A stretch of 57,212 bases of DNA. Source: Streptomyces sp. NRRL F-6492 (lineage in GTDB: Bacteria; Actinomycetota; Actinomycetes; Streptomycetales; Streptomycetaceae). Where the stretch lies: contig NZ_LGEG01000226.1 of the NCBI RefSeq assembly GCF_001280125.1, positions 1-57,212 on the forward strand, given 5' to 3'. Every line of letters begins with the position of its first letter. Within the stretch, counting starts at the first letter, position 1. The notes beneath the pieces are model-generated. The model saw only the letters and a list, made by a program, of their open reading frames with translations, did no database searches and was not told the origin of the DNA. Shown piece by piece: positions 36,223-44,890 of the stretch. Position numbers and translations under genes: made by a program.

Positions 36223-38151
36223 ATGTCTGCTGCCGAGTCTGTCTTCCCGCAGCTCGAAGCCCTGCTCCCGCACGTGCAGAAGCCGATCCAGTACGTCGGC
36301 GGAGAGCTGAACTCCACGGTCAAGCCGTGGGAAGAGTGCGACGTCCGCTGGGCGCTGATGTACCCGGACGCGTACGAGGTCGGCCTGCCCAACCAGGGCG
36401 TCATGATCCTCTACGAGGTGCTCAACGAGCGCGAGGGCGTCCTCGCCGAGCGCACCTACAGCGTGTGGCCGGACCTCGAGGAGCTGATGCGCGAGCACGA
36501 GGTCCCGCAGTTCACGGTCGACAGCCACCGCCCGGTGGGCGCCTTCGACGTGTTCGGCCTGTCCTTCTCCACGGAGCTGGGCTACACCAACATGCTCACC
36601 GCGCTCGACCTCGCGGGCATCCCGCTGGAGGCGAAGGACCGGACCGTCGACCACCCCATCGTGCTCGCCGGAGGCCACGCCGCCTTCAATCCCGAGCCGA
36701 TCGCGGAGTTCATCGACGCGGCGGTCATCGGCGACGGCGAGCAGGCCGTCCTCGACATGACCGCGATCATCCGCGCCTGGAAGGCGGAGGGCAGGCCGGG
36801 CGGCCGCGAAGAGGTCCTCTTCCGCCTCGCGAGGACCGGCAACATCTACGTCCCGCGCTTCTACGACGTCGAGTACCTCCCGGACGGCCGCATCGGCCGC
36901 GTCGTGCCCAACCGGTCCGGCGTGCCGTGGCGCGTCTCCAAGCACACCGTCATGGACCTCGACGAGTGGCCGTACCCCAAGCAGCCCCTCGTCCCGCTCG
37001 CGGAGACCGTCCACGAGCGCATGTCCGTCGAGATCTTCCGCGGCTGCACCCGCGGCTGCCGTTTCTGCCAGGCCGGCATGATCACGCGCCCCGTGCGGGA
37101 GCGAAGCATCACCGGCATCGGCGAGATGGTCGAGAAGGGCCTCAAGGCGACGGGCTTCGAGGAGGTCGGCCTCCTCTCCCTCTCCTCGGCGGACCACACC
37201 GAGATCGGTGAGATCGCCAAGGGCCTCGCGGACCGCTACACCGAGGACAAGGTGGGCCTGTCCCTCCCCTCGACCCGCGTGGACGCCTTCAACGTCGACC
37301 TGGCCAACGAGCTGACCAGGAACGGACGCCGCTCCGGCCTCACCTTCGCCCCCGAGGGCGGCTCCGAGCGCATGCGCAAGGTCATCAACAAGATGGTCTC
37401 GGAGGAGGACCTGATCCGGACCGTCTCCACCGCGTACGGCAACGGCTGGCGCCAGGTGAAGCTGTACTTCATGTGCGGCCTGCCGACGGAGACCGACGAG
37501 GACGTCCTCCAGATCGCCGACATGGCGATGAACGTGATCGCCGAGGGCCGCAAGGTCTCCGGCCAGAACGACATCCGCTGCACCGTCTCCATCGGCGGTT
37601 TCGTGCCCAAGCCGCACACCCCCTTCCAGTGGGCCCCGCAGCTCTCGGCCGAGGAGACGGACGAGCGCCTGCGCAAGCTCCGCGACAAGATCCGCGGCGA
37701 CAAGAAGTACGGCCGCTCGATCGGCTTCCGCTACCACGACGGCAAGCCCGGCATCGTCGAGGGCCTCCTCTCGCGCGGCGACCGCCGCCTCGCCGGCGTC
37801 ATCCGCGCCGTGTACGAGGACGGCGGCCGCTTCGACGGCTGGCGCGAGCACTTCTCGTACGACCGCTGGATGGCGTGCGCCGAGAAGGCGCTGCCCGAGC
37901 ACGGCGTGGACGTCGCCTGGTACACGACCCGCGAGCGCACCTACGAGGAGGTCCTGCCCTGGGACCACCTGGACTCCGGTCTCGACAAGGACTGGCTCTG
38001 GGAGGACTGGCAGGACGCCCTCGACGAGACCGAGGTCGAGGACTGCCGCTGGACGCCGTGCTTCGACTGCGGCGTGTGCCCCCAGATGGACACGCACATC
38101 CAGATCGGCCCGACCGGCAAGAAGCTGCTGCCGCTGACGGTCGTGAAGTAG
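36223..38151 (+). CDS. TIGR03960-type B12-binding-like radical SAM protein
   Basis: A 642-residue radical SAM enzyme. The [4Fe-4S] cluster motif is Cys275-X3-Cys279-X2-Cys282 (CTRGCRFC). The N-terminal 230 residues resemble a B12-binding domain (PDAYEVGLPNQGV, VLAGGHAAFNPEP) but I see no DxHxxG cobalamin-ligand motif. The C-terminus carries an extra cysteine set, Cys608, Cys613, Cys616 and Cys619 (CFDCGVC), which may hold another cluster or zinc. The substrate is unknown. Its usual companion, TIGR03936, is encoded 1.5 kb downstream and is fused to it in some bacteria; RNA modification has been suggested from context only. A TACGCT -10 candidate is at 36180-36185 and GAAGG precedes ATG 36223. 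Confidence 0.9.
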   Translation: MSAAESVFPQLEALLPHVQKPIQYVGGELNSTVKPWEECDVRWALMYPDAYEVGLPNQGVMILYEVLNEREGVLAERTYSVWPDLEELMREHEVPQFTVDSHRPVGAFDVFGLSFSTELGYTNMLTALDLAGIPLEAKDRTVDHPIVLAGGHAAFNPEPIAEFIDAAVIGDGEQAVLDMTAIIRAWKAEGRPGGREEVLFRLARTGNIYVPRFYDVEYLPDGRIGRVVPNRSGVPWRVSKHTVMDLDEWPYPKQPLVPLAETVHERMSVEIFRGCTRGCRFCQAGMITRPVRERSITGIGEMVEKGLKATGFEEVGLLSLSSADHTEIGEIAKGLADRYTEDKVGLSLPSTRVDAFNVDLANELTRNGRRSGLTFAPEGGSERMRKVINKMVSEEDLIRTVSTAYGNGWRQVKLYFMCGLPTETDEDVLQIADMAMNVIAEGRKVSGQNDIRCTVSIGGFVPKPHTPFQWAPQLSAEETDERLRKLRDKIRGDKKYGRSIGFRYHDGKPGIVEGLLSRGDRRLAGVIRAVYEDGGRFDGWREHFSYDRWMACAEKALPEHGVDVAWYTTRERTYEEVLPWDHLDSGLDKDWLWEDWQDALDETEVEDCRWTPCFDCGVCPQMDTHIQIGPTGKKLLPLTVVK

Positions 38152-38161
38152 GAACTCCGGA

Positions 38162-38203
38162 CGACGGCCCGGCGCGAGGGATGAACCCTCCGCCGGGCCG
38201 TCG
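38162..38203 (+). terminator. Terminator after the radical SAM gene
   Basis: A 13-bp stem (38162-38174 with 38191-38203) continues, past one bulged base, into a five-base inner stem with an ATGAA loop. It ends just before the start of the repeat protein gene. Confidence 0.75.
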
Positions 38204-38216
38204 CGTCATGTTCGGC

Positions 38217-39548
38217 ATGAGCACGCAACACCCCACGCCACCTGCGCTGATCCGCATCCCGGTCCGGATCGTCGTGCTCGTGGCCGTCCTGCCGGTCCGC
38301 ATGGCCTGGGACGCCCTCACCGTGACGGCCCGCCTCCTCGACCGCACCCTGCTCCGCCCGACGGGCCGCGCCCTGGCCGTCGCGGGGGCGTGGCTGGGCC
38401 GGGCGCTGTTCGTGTGGCCGTGGGCGGGGCTGTGGCGGTACGTGGTGGTGCCGGTCGCCCGGTACGGGATCGCGGTCCCGGCCGCGTGGCTGTACCGCAC
38501 GCTCCTGCGCCCGGCCGGTCGCGGCCTGCTCCGGGGCCTCACGGCGGTGGGGGAGGGGCTCGGGCGGTTCCTTCCCCGGCTCGGACGTGCCCTGGCCGCC
38601 GGGGCCGGACGACTCGGCCGGGGGCTTGCGTGGCTTTTCAGGGCGGTGTTCGTGTGGCCGTGGGCGGGGCTGTGGCGGTACGTGGTGGTGCCGGTCGCCC
38701 GGTACGGGATCGCCGTCCCCGCCGCGTGGCTGTACCGCCGGGCCCTCTCCCCGCTCGGCACCGGCTGCCTCTTCCTCCTGGAGAAGCTGCTGTTCGTCCC
38801 CCTCGCCGCGCTCTTCCGGTACGTCCTGCTCCCCCTGCTCCGGTACGGGGTCGCCGTCCCCGCCGTCCGGCTCGACCGGTACGTGCTCACCCCGCTGGGG
38901 CGGGGCCTGGGCCGGTTCTTCCGGCGGGCCGGACGGGGTCTCGGTTGGTTCCTCCCCCGGCTGGGCCGCGCGCTGTTCGTGTGGCCGTGGGCGGGGCTGT
39001 GGCGGTACGTGGTGGTGCCCGTCGCCCGGTACGGCGTCGCCGTCCCCGCCGGCTGGCTCTGGACCCGGGTCCTCGTGCCCGTCGGACGGGAGGTGCGGGA
39101 CGCGCTCGCCCTGTGCTGGCGGGTCGCCGGATTCGTGTCGCGGGCCGTCGGCCGGGGGCTCAAGTGGCTCGCGTGGAACCTGCTCGGACGGCCCCTGGTC
39201 CGGGTCTGGTGGGGGCTCCGGTGGTGCGGACGGAACCTCGTCGCGCGGCCCTTCGCCCGGGTCCGGGCGTCCGTCGTCCGGCCCGTCGGGCGCTGGGTCC
39301 GCGACGCCGTCTCGGCCCCGGCCCGCCAGGCCGCCGTCGAGGCGGGACGCGCCGCGAAGGAGGCGCTCGCCTCGGCCCGCGCCGTCGTCCGGGAGGCCCG
39401 CCGGGACGCCTGGCGCGCCCTCGTCGGCTCGGCCCGGCCGGTCGAGCCCCGGGAACCGGAGGCGGCCCGGGCGCGTACTCTGGGTAGTACAACGAACGTC
39501 TCCGGCGCGGTGCCTGCCCCCGAGATCTCCCTGCGGAAGCGGGGGTGA
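38217..39548 (+). CDS. Internally repeated Trp/Arg-rich hydrophobic protein, no recognised family
   Basis: About 443 aa from ATG 38217 (an ATG at 38208 is also in frame; neither has a ribosome-binding site). The core unit FVWPWAGLWRYVVVPVARYG begins at residues 65, 145 and 254, with a degraded copy at 193 (FVPLAALFRYVLLPLLRYG). Each is followed by AVPA-W and then LxPxGRG. Hydrophobic stretches of about 15 residues alternate with Arg-rich turns, suggesting amphipathic hairpins lying in or on the membrane. The last 120 residues are Arg/Ala-rich and probably helical. I recognise no domain and no catalytic motif. It lies between the two radical SAM partner genes. Confidence 0.7.
   Translation: MSTQHPTPPALIRIPVRIVVLVAVLPVRMAWDALTVTARLLDRTLLRPTGRALAVAGAWLGRALFVWPWAGLWRYVVVPVARYGIAVPAAWLYRTLLRPAGRGLLRGLTAVGEGLGRFLPRLGRALAAGAGRLGRGLAWLFRAVFVWPWAGLWRYVVVPVARYGIAVPAAWLYRRALSPLGTGCLFLLEKLLFVPLAALFRYVLLPLLRYGVAVPAVRLDRYVLTPLGRGLGRFFRRAGRGLGWFLPRLGRALFVWPWAGLWRYVVVPVARYGVAVPAGWLWTRVLVPVGREVRDALALCWRVAGFVSRAVGRGLKWLAWNLLGRPLVRVWWGLRWCGRNLVARPFARVRASVVRPVGRWVRDAVSAPARQAAVEAGRAAKEALASARAVVREARRDAWRALVGSARPVEPREPEAARARTLGSTTNVSGAVPAPEISLRKRG
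38407..38473 (+). repeat. Repeat copy 1 inside the Trp/Arg-rich protein gene
   Basis: These 67 bases are identical to 38647-38713, including third codon positions. A third copy starting at 38974 matches for about the first 50 bases and then diverges slightly. Confidence 0.92.
38647..38713 (+). repeat. Repeat copy 2 inside the Trp/Arg-rich protein gene
   Basis: Identical to 38407-38473, 240 bp (80 codons) further on. Confidence 0.92.
38974..39041 (+). repeat. Repeat copy 3 inside the Trp/Arg-rich protein gene
   Basis: Near-identical third copy of the same unit; it differs mainly after GTGGTGCC, where Ile becomes Val in the encoded unit. Confidence 0.88.
39475..39490 (+). promoter_or_regulatory. 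Possible promoter/operator for the TIGR03936 gene
   Basis: GTACT-CTGGGT-AGTAC is an inverted repeat containing two -10-like hexamers (TACTCT and TAGTAC), inside the end of the repeat-protein gene and about 140 bp before the next start. Confidence 0.35.
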
Positions 39549-39629
39549 ACCGGGCGGACCCCCCGAGGCGACCCGCACATCTCGTGGACGGCGCACGCCC
39601 GCGCCGCCCCGCAACGAGGAGAAGAACCA

Positions 39630-40463
39630 CTGGGCAAGCGACAGCCCGAAGGCCCGCCGCCCGCACCGGCGGTGCAGCGCATCCGACTGCGCTACACCAA
39701 GCGCGGCCGCCTCCGGTTCACCAGCCACCGTGACTTCCAGCGCGCCTTCGAGCGCGCCCTGCGCCGCGCCGAGGTGCCCATGGCGTACTCGGCCGGCTTC
39801 ACCCCGCACCCCAAGGTGTCGTACGCCAACGCCGCCCCGACGGGTACGGGCTCCGAGGCCGAATACCTGGAGATCGCCCTCACCGAGGCATGCGACCCGG
39901 AGACCCTGCGGGCCCTGCTCGACGAGTCCCTCCCGGTCGGCCTCGACATCACCGACGCCGTCGAGGCCCGCACCCCGGGCCTCGCCGACCGGCTCACCGC
40001 CTCCGTCTGGGAGCTGCGCCTCGAAGGCGTCGCCCCCGAGGCGGCGGAGAAGGCCGTCGAGACGTTTCTCGCGGCCGAGACCGTGGAAGTACAGCGCAAG
40101 ACCAAGAACGGCGTCCGCACCTTCGACACCCGTTCGGCGGTCACCGAGCTGACGACCGTCCGCCCCCCGGGCGACCCCCGGGAAGATGGGCCGCTGGACA
40201 GCGCCTGTGCGATACTGCGGCTGGTTGTTCGGCACGTGACACCTGCCGTACGACCCGACGACGTCCTGTCCGGTCTCCGAGCCGTGGCCGACCTGGCGCC
40301 GCCGGTCCCCGCCGCGGTGACCAGGCTGGCGCAGGGGCCCTTCGACGAGGAGTCCGGCACGGTGACCGACCCGCTCGCGCCCGACCGCGAGGCAGTCACG
40401 GCCGCTTCACCCACGGCCGCCGCGACCGCCCCGGCGACGGCGCCGGGTACGGACACCGCGTAG
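39630..40463 (+). CDS. TIGR03936 family radical SAM-associated protein
   Basis: The companion of the TIGR03960 enzyme, 277 aa if started at CTG 39630, or 263 aa from GTG 39672. The conserved core begins QRIRLRYTKRGRLRFTSHRD and includes AYSAGFTPHPKVSYANA and GSEAEYLEIAL; the final 45 residues are Ala/Thr/Pro-rich. CTG is proposed because it follows a good AGGAG site by about eight bases and yields the start MGKRQPEGPP that I recall from relatives; no ribosome-binding site precedes GTG 39672. Function unknown; it is usually found beside rne and rplU in actinobacteria. Confidence 0.88.
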   Translation: MGKRQPEGPPPAPAVQRIRLRYTKRGRLRFTSHRDFQRAFERALRRAEVPMAYSAGFTPHPKVSYANAAPTGTGSEAEYLEIALTEACDPETLRALLDESLPVGLDITDAVEARTPGLADRLTASVWELRLEGVAPEAAEKAVETFLAAETVEVQRKTKNGVRTFDTRSAVTELTTVRPPGDPREDGPLDSACAILRLVVRHVTPAVRPDDVLSGLRAVADLAPPVPAAVTRLAQGPFDEESGTVTDPLAPDREAVTAASPTAAATAPATAPGTDTA

Positions 40464-40696
40464 GGAGCGGTCGCCGCAGCGCAGCCCTGGCACTCGGGAG
40501 CCACCTGGGTCGGGCCGCGCACTGACCAGAAGACTTTCGCCAGGCCGTCCGCACAGGGCGTACGGAACCGGCGAGCCAGACATACAGCTCCCGTGCGGCG
40601 CCCGCGCCCCGGACGGCGGCACCTCGCCACAGGCGTGACCGTGCCGCCGGACCGGAACCAGACGCGGCGCCCGGGAGCGTGACGGGAGAACCCCGC

Positions 40697-43600
40697 ATGC
40701 CCGAGACCAACGAAGACACCAATGCCCCCGGTGACAAGCTGCCGCCGCGCCGCAGGCGCCGCGCCGCTTCCCGCCCCGCCGGTCCGCCGGTGACGGACGT
40801 GACCGCCGAGACCCCGGCCGCCGACGCGCCGGAGCCCGCCGCGGTCGCCCGGACGGCCCCCGAGCCGGTCGCCGAGACCGCTCCCGAGGCCGCGCCCGCG
40901 CCGCGCACCCGCCGCCGCGCCACCCGCAAGGCCACCGCGCCCGCCGCGGAGACGGCCGAGACGGTGGAGGCGGCCGAGACCCCGGCGCAGACGCCCGAGC
41001 CGGTCGCGCAGACCGCGCCCGAGGCCGCCGAGGAGGCCCCCGAGGCCGCTCCGGCACGCCCGGCCCGCCGCCGCGCCACCCGCAAGGCCACCGCGCCGGT
41101 GACCTCCCCGGCCGAGGCCGCCGGGACCGCCGCTCCCGAGACCGCCGCGCCGGCCGTCGCCGAGCAGCCGGCCGCCGAGGCCGTCGAGGAGGCCGCTCCG
41201 CCGGCCCGTACCCGCCGCCGTGCCACCCGCAAGGCCACCGCGCCGGCCGGCGCGCCCGCCGCGGAGACGGCGGAGCCCGCCGTCGCGGCCCCCGCCGCCG
41301 AGCCGGTCGCCGAGCCGGTCGCCGGGACCGCCCCGGCCGAGGCCGCTCCCGAGGCCGCGCCCGCGCCGCGCACCCGCCGCCGGGCCACCCGCAAGGCCAC
41401 CTCCCCCGAGGCGAGCGCCGCGCCCGAGCAGGCCGCCGAGACGCAGGCCGCCGAGACGCAGGCCGCCGAGGCGTCCGTCACCGGTGAGTCGCTGCCGGAG
41501 GCCGCCGTCGCGCAGATCGCCGCCGACGAGACCGAGGTCGCCGCCGCCGAGACCGCCGCCACGCGCGGCCGTGGCCGCCGCCGCGTCACCTCGCCGCAGT
41601 TCACCTCCGAGCCGGCCCCGGCCCGTGAGCCGCGCCGCGCCGCGCGTCCCGCCGTCGCCGTCTTCCAGGCCCCGGTGTTCGCCGAGCCGATGTTCCAGAC
41701 CCCGGAGACGGCCGCCGCGGCCGCCGCCGCCGTGCCCGCGGAGCCGGAGACCGACGAGGTCGAGGAGACGGAGGAGACCGTCGAGACGGTCGAGGCCGTG
41801 GAGACCGCCGAGCCCGCCGAGGGCGCCGAGCGGCCCGAGTCCGGCTCCCGCCGCCGTCGCCGTCGTCGCGGCGAGCCCGTCGCCGTCGAGCCCGTCCCGG
41901 CCACCGTCGCCGACGAGCCCGAGGTCGAGGCCGCCGCCGACGAGGTCGAGGAGGCCGAGGAGACGGACGAGTACGAGGACCGTCCCTCCCGCCGCCGTCG
42001 CCGCGGCGGCCGCCGCCGCCGGCGCGGTGAGCTCGCCGAGGTCGAGGAGACCGAGGAGGGCGAGGAGCCGCACGCCGAGGACGAGTCCGAGGAGACCGAG
42101 GACGGCGAGGAGGAGTCCGAGGACGCCGACGCCCTCGCCGGCGGCTCCAGCAGCTCCCGTCGCCGTCGCCGTCGCCGCCGTCGCAGCGGGGACGCCTCCG
42201 CCGACGCCGAGTCGGGCGACGAGGACGGCGTCCGCACGGTCGTCAAGGTCCGCGAGCCCCGCCCGGCCCGCGAGAAGGCCGAGCCCGGCACCGGCGCCGA
42301 CGAGGTCCAGTCCATCAAGGGCTCGACCCGTCTGGAGGCCAAGAAGCAGCGCCGCCGCGAAGGCCGCGAGCAGGGCCGCCGCCGCGTCCCGATCATCACC
42401 GAGGCCGAGTTCCTCGCCCGCCGCGAGGCCGTCGAGCGCGTCATGGTCGTCCGCCAGAGCGGCGAGCGCACCCAGATCGGCGTCCTGGAAGACGACGTGC
42501 TCGTCGAGCACTACGTCAACAAGGAGCAGGCCACCTCGTACGTCGGCAACGTCTACCTGGGCAAGGTCCAGAACGTCCTGCCGTCCATGGAGGCCGCCTT
42601 CGTCGACATCGGCAAGGGCCGCAACGCCGTCCTGTACGCCGGCGAGGTCAACTTCGAGGCGCTCGGCATGGGTCACGGCCCGCGCCGCATCGAGTCCGCC
42701 CTCAAGTCCGGCCAGTCGGTCCTCGTCCAGGTCACGAAGGACCCGATCGGTCACAAGGGCGCCCGTCTGACCAGCCAGGTCTCCCTGCCCGGCCGCTACC
42801 TCGTGTACGTGCCCGAGGGCTCGATGACCGGCATCAGCCGCAAGCTCCCCGACACCGAGCGCGCGCGCCTGAAGACCATCCTCAAGAAGATCGTCCCCGA
42901 GGACGCGGGCGTCATCGTGCGCACCGCCGCCGAGGGCGCGAGCGAGGACGAGCTGCGCCGCGACGTCGAGCGCCTGCAGGCGCAGTGGGAGGACATCCAG
43001 AAGAAGGCGAAGAGCGGCAACGCCCCGACGCTGCTCTACGGCGAGCCGGACATGACCGTCCGGGTCGTCCGCGACATCTTCAACGAGGACTTCTCCAAGG
43101 TCATCGTCAGCGGCGACGACGCGTGGGAGACCATCCACGGGTACGTCGGCCACGTCGCCCCGGACCTGACCGACCGCCTGTCCAAGTGGACCAGCGAGGT
43201 CGACGTCTTCGCGACGTACCGGATCGACGAGCAGCTGATGAAGGCGCTCGACCGCAAGGTCTGGCTGCCGTCCGGCGGCTCGCTGGTGATCGACAAGACC
43301 GAGGCGATGATCGTCGTCGACGTCAACACCGGCAAGTTCACCGGCCAGGGCGGCAACCTGGAGGAGACCGTCACCAGGAACAACCTGGAGGCGGCCGAGG
43401 AGATCGTGCGCCAGCTGCGCCTGCGCGACCTCGGCGGCATCGTCGTCATCGACTTCATCGACATGGTCCTGGAGTCCAACCGCGACCTGGTGCTGCGCCG
43501 CCTCCTGGAGTGCCTGGGCCGGGACCGGACCAAGCACCAGGTGGCCGAGGTCACCTCGCTCGGCCTGGTCCAGATGACCCGCAAGCGGGTCGGCCAGGGC

Positions 43601-44641
43601 CTCCTGGAGTCCTTCTCCGAGACCTGCGTCCACTGCAACGGCCGCGGTGTCATCGTCCACATGGAGCAGCCGACCACCCCCGGCGGCGGTGGCGGCGGCA
43701 AGCGCGCGAAGAAGCGCGGCCGCGGCGGTGAGGGGCACGCCCACGAGCACGAGCACGCCGAGGCCGTGGAGTCCGGCGCCGACGCCGAGGTCCAGGAGGT
43801 CGAGACCGAGGCCGAGGTCGCCGCGGAGCTGGCCGCCCCGGTGGCCCTGCCGGAGCCGATCGCCCCGGACGAGGAGCTGTACGGCTCCGTCGCCGAGGCG
43901 GAGGCGGCCGCCACGCGCGGTCGCGGCCGCCGGCGCGCGACCCGCAGGGTGACCGCCCCGGTCGCCTCGACGCCGGCCGCTCCGGCCCCGGTCGTCGAGA
44001 CCGTGACCGAGGCCGTCGTGGCCGAGCCCGTCGCCGAGCCGGCCGCCGGGCCCGAGGCCGTCGAGCCCGCTCCCGTCGAGGCCGAGGTCGTGACCGGGGC
44101 CGTGGTCGAGGAGCCCGCCGCCCCGGCCCCGCGCGGCCGCCGCCGTGCCACCCGCCGGGCGACCTCCCCGGTCGTCTCGACCACGGAGTCGGCCGAGCCG
44201 GTCACCGTCGTGGAGACCGAGGCCGTCGTGGCGCCCGTCGTGGAGCCGGAGCCCGTCGCGGCCGAGGAGTCCGCCCCGGAGCCGGCCGCCGGGCCCGCCG
44301 CCGAGGAGGCCCCCGTGGCCGCCCCGCCGCGCGCCCGTCGCCGGGTGGTCCGCAAGGCCACCGCCCCGGCCGGTTCGCCCGCGGGCGCCGAGGAGGCCGC
44401 CGTCGTCGTGGTCGCCGCGGCCCCGGCCGAGGAGACCGGCGCCACCGAGGCCGAGGCCGAGCCCGCCCCCGCCAAGAAGACGGCGGCGCGCAAGACCACG
44501 GCGAAGAAGGCCACGGCCAAGAAGGCCGCCATCAAGAAGACGGCGGCGACCAAGAAGACCGCGGCGAAGAAGACGACGACCGCCAAGAAGGCCACGGCCA
44601 AGAAGGCGGCGGAGAAGACCTCCGCCCCGGCCCAGGACTGA
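40697..44641 (+). CDS. rne: Ribonuclease E/G (RNase ES type) with long low-complexity arms
   Basis: Endoribonuclease for mRNA decay and rRNA/tRNA processing; 1,314 aa. The catalytic core occupies about residues 560-985: an S1 domain (YVGNVYLGKVQNVLPSMEAAFVDIG near 615), metal-binding Asp875 (VVDVNTG) and Asp919 (VIDFIDM), and the Zn-link Cys977/Cys980 (CVHC). The first 560 residues are Ala/Pro/Glu-rich with repeated RRRATRKAT units and long acidic and Arg-rich patches. The C-terminal 330 residues repeat the same motif and end with about 55 residues of Lys/Ala/Thr repeats like a histone H1 tail. ATG 40697 has GGGAG eight bases upstream. Placing the core in the middle is typical of Streptomyces RNase ES. 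Confidence 0.95.
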   Translation: MPETNEDTNAPGDKLPPRRRRRAASRPAGPPVTDVTAETPAADAPEPAAVARTAPEPVAETAPEAAPAPRTRRRATRKATAPAAETAETVEAAETPAQTPEPVAQTAPEAAEEAPEAAPARPARRRATRKATAPVTSPAEAAGTAAPETAAPAVAEQPAAEAVEEAAPPARTRRRATRKATAPAGAPAAETAEPAVAAPAAEPVAEPVAGTAPAEAAPEAAPAPRTRRRATRKATSPEASAAPEQAAETQAAETQAAEASVTGESLPEAAVAQIAADETEVAAAETAATRGRGRRRVTSPQFTSEPAPAREPRRAARPAVAVFQAPVFAEPMFQTPETAAAAAAAVPAEPETDEVEETEETVETVEAVETAEPAEGAERPESGSRRRRRRRGEPVAVEPVPATVADEPEVEAAADEVEEAEETDEYEDRPSRRRRRGGRRRRRGELAEVEETEEGEEPHAEDESEETEDGEEESEDADALAGGSSSSRRRRRRRRRSGDASADAESGDEDGVRTVVKVREPRPAREKAEPGTGADEVQSIKGSTRLEAKKQRRREGREQGRRRVPIITEAEFLARREAVERVMVVRQSGERTQIGVLEDDVLVEHYVNKEQATSYVGNVYLGKVQNVLPSMEAAFVDIGKGRNAVLYAGEVNFEALGMGHGPRRIESALKSGQSVLVQVTKDPIGHKGARLTSQVSLPGRYLVYVPEGSMTGISRKLPDTERARLKTILKKIVPEDAGVIVRTAAEGASEDELRRDVERLQAQWEDIQKKAKSGNAPTLLYGEPDMTVRVVRDIFNEDFSKVIVSGDDAWETIHGYVGHVAPDLTDRLSKWTSEVDVFATYRIDEQLMKALDRKVWLPSGGSLVIDKTEAMIVVDVNTGKFTGQGGNLEETVTRNNLEAAEEIVRQLRLRDLGGIVVIDFIDMVLESNRDLVLRRLLECLGRDRTKHQVAEVTSLGLVQMTRKRVGQGLLESFSETCVHCNGRGVIVHMEQPTTPGGGGGGKRAKKRGRGGEGHAHEHEHAEAVESGADAEVQEVETEAEVAAELAAPVALPEPIAPDEELYGSVAEAEAAATRGRGRRRATRRVTAPVASTPAAPAPVVETVTEAVVAEPVAEPAAGPEAVEPAPVEAEVVTGAVVEEPAAPAPRGRRRATRRATSPVVSTTESAEPVTVVETEAVVAPVVEPEPVAAEESAPEPAAGPAAEEAPVAAPPRARRRVVRKATAPAGSPAGAEEAAVVVVAAAPAEETGATEAEAEPAPAKKTAARKTTAKKATAKKAAIKKTAATKKTAAKKTTTAKKATAKKAAEKTSAPAQD

Positions 44642-44647
44642 CCGGCG

Positions 44648-44690
44648 GGTACGGGCCGCCCCCTCCGTCGCGGAGGGGGCGGCCCGTACC
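44648..44690 (+). terminator. Terminator after rne
   Basis: A perfect 20-bp stem (44648-44667 with 44671-44690) with a three-base loop, just before the rplU promoter. Confidence 0.9.
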
Positions 44691-44702
44691 GCTCGGGCGA
44701 AT

Positions 44703-44732
44703 TTGACCCCCGGTGTCGACCGCCCGTAACCT
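44703..44732 (+). promoter_or_regulatory. rplU-rpmA promoter
   Basis: TTGACC (44703-44708) and TAACCT (44727-44732) with an 18-bp spacer make a good vegetative (HrdB-type) promoter. Transcription would begin about 150 bases before rplU. Confidence 0.65.
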
Positions 44733-44739
44733 AGACCGT

Positions 44740-44890
44740 CGGCGTGTCTGTCGAGACGCCGCGCCTCTGAGCACCTCCCTCCCGCTCGTCGGGAGAGGCC
44801 GCTCGTCCGATTCCGGAACGCCGCGGGCCCCCGGGCCCGTGTGAGCGGCTGGCTTCAGAGGTTTCGATCCCGAGTGAGAGAGAGATCCGC
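44740..44890 (+). ncRNA. Possible structured 5' leader of rplU
   Basis: The approximately 150-base leader contains a hairpin with CTCCCG/CGGGAG arms (44779-44795) and a GC-rich palindrome near 44823-44841. It could be an L21-type autoregulatory leader, but I cannot match it to a known family. Confidence 0.3.

Noticed and set aside
38181..38183. ATG 38181 as the start of the repeat protein
   Set aside because: It is the loop of the terminator hairpin of the preceding gene; starts at 38208 or 38217 are more plausible.
39692..43756. A 1,354-codon open frame antisense to the RNase E/G gene
   Set aside because: It is a mirror of GC-rich repeated codons (Gly/Leu/Ala/Asp-only composition), has no domain signature, and overlaps a certain gene completely.
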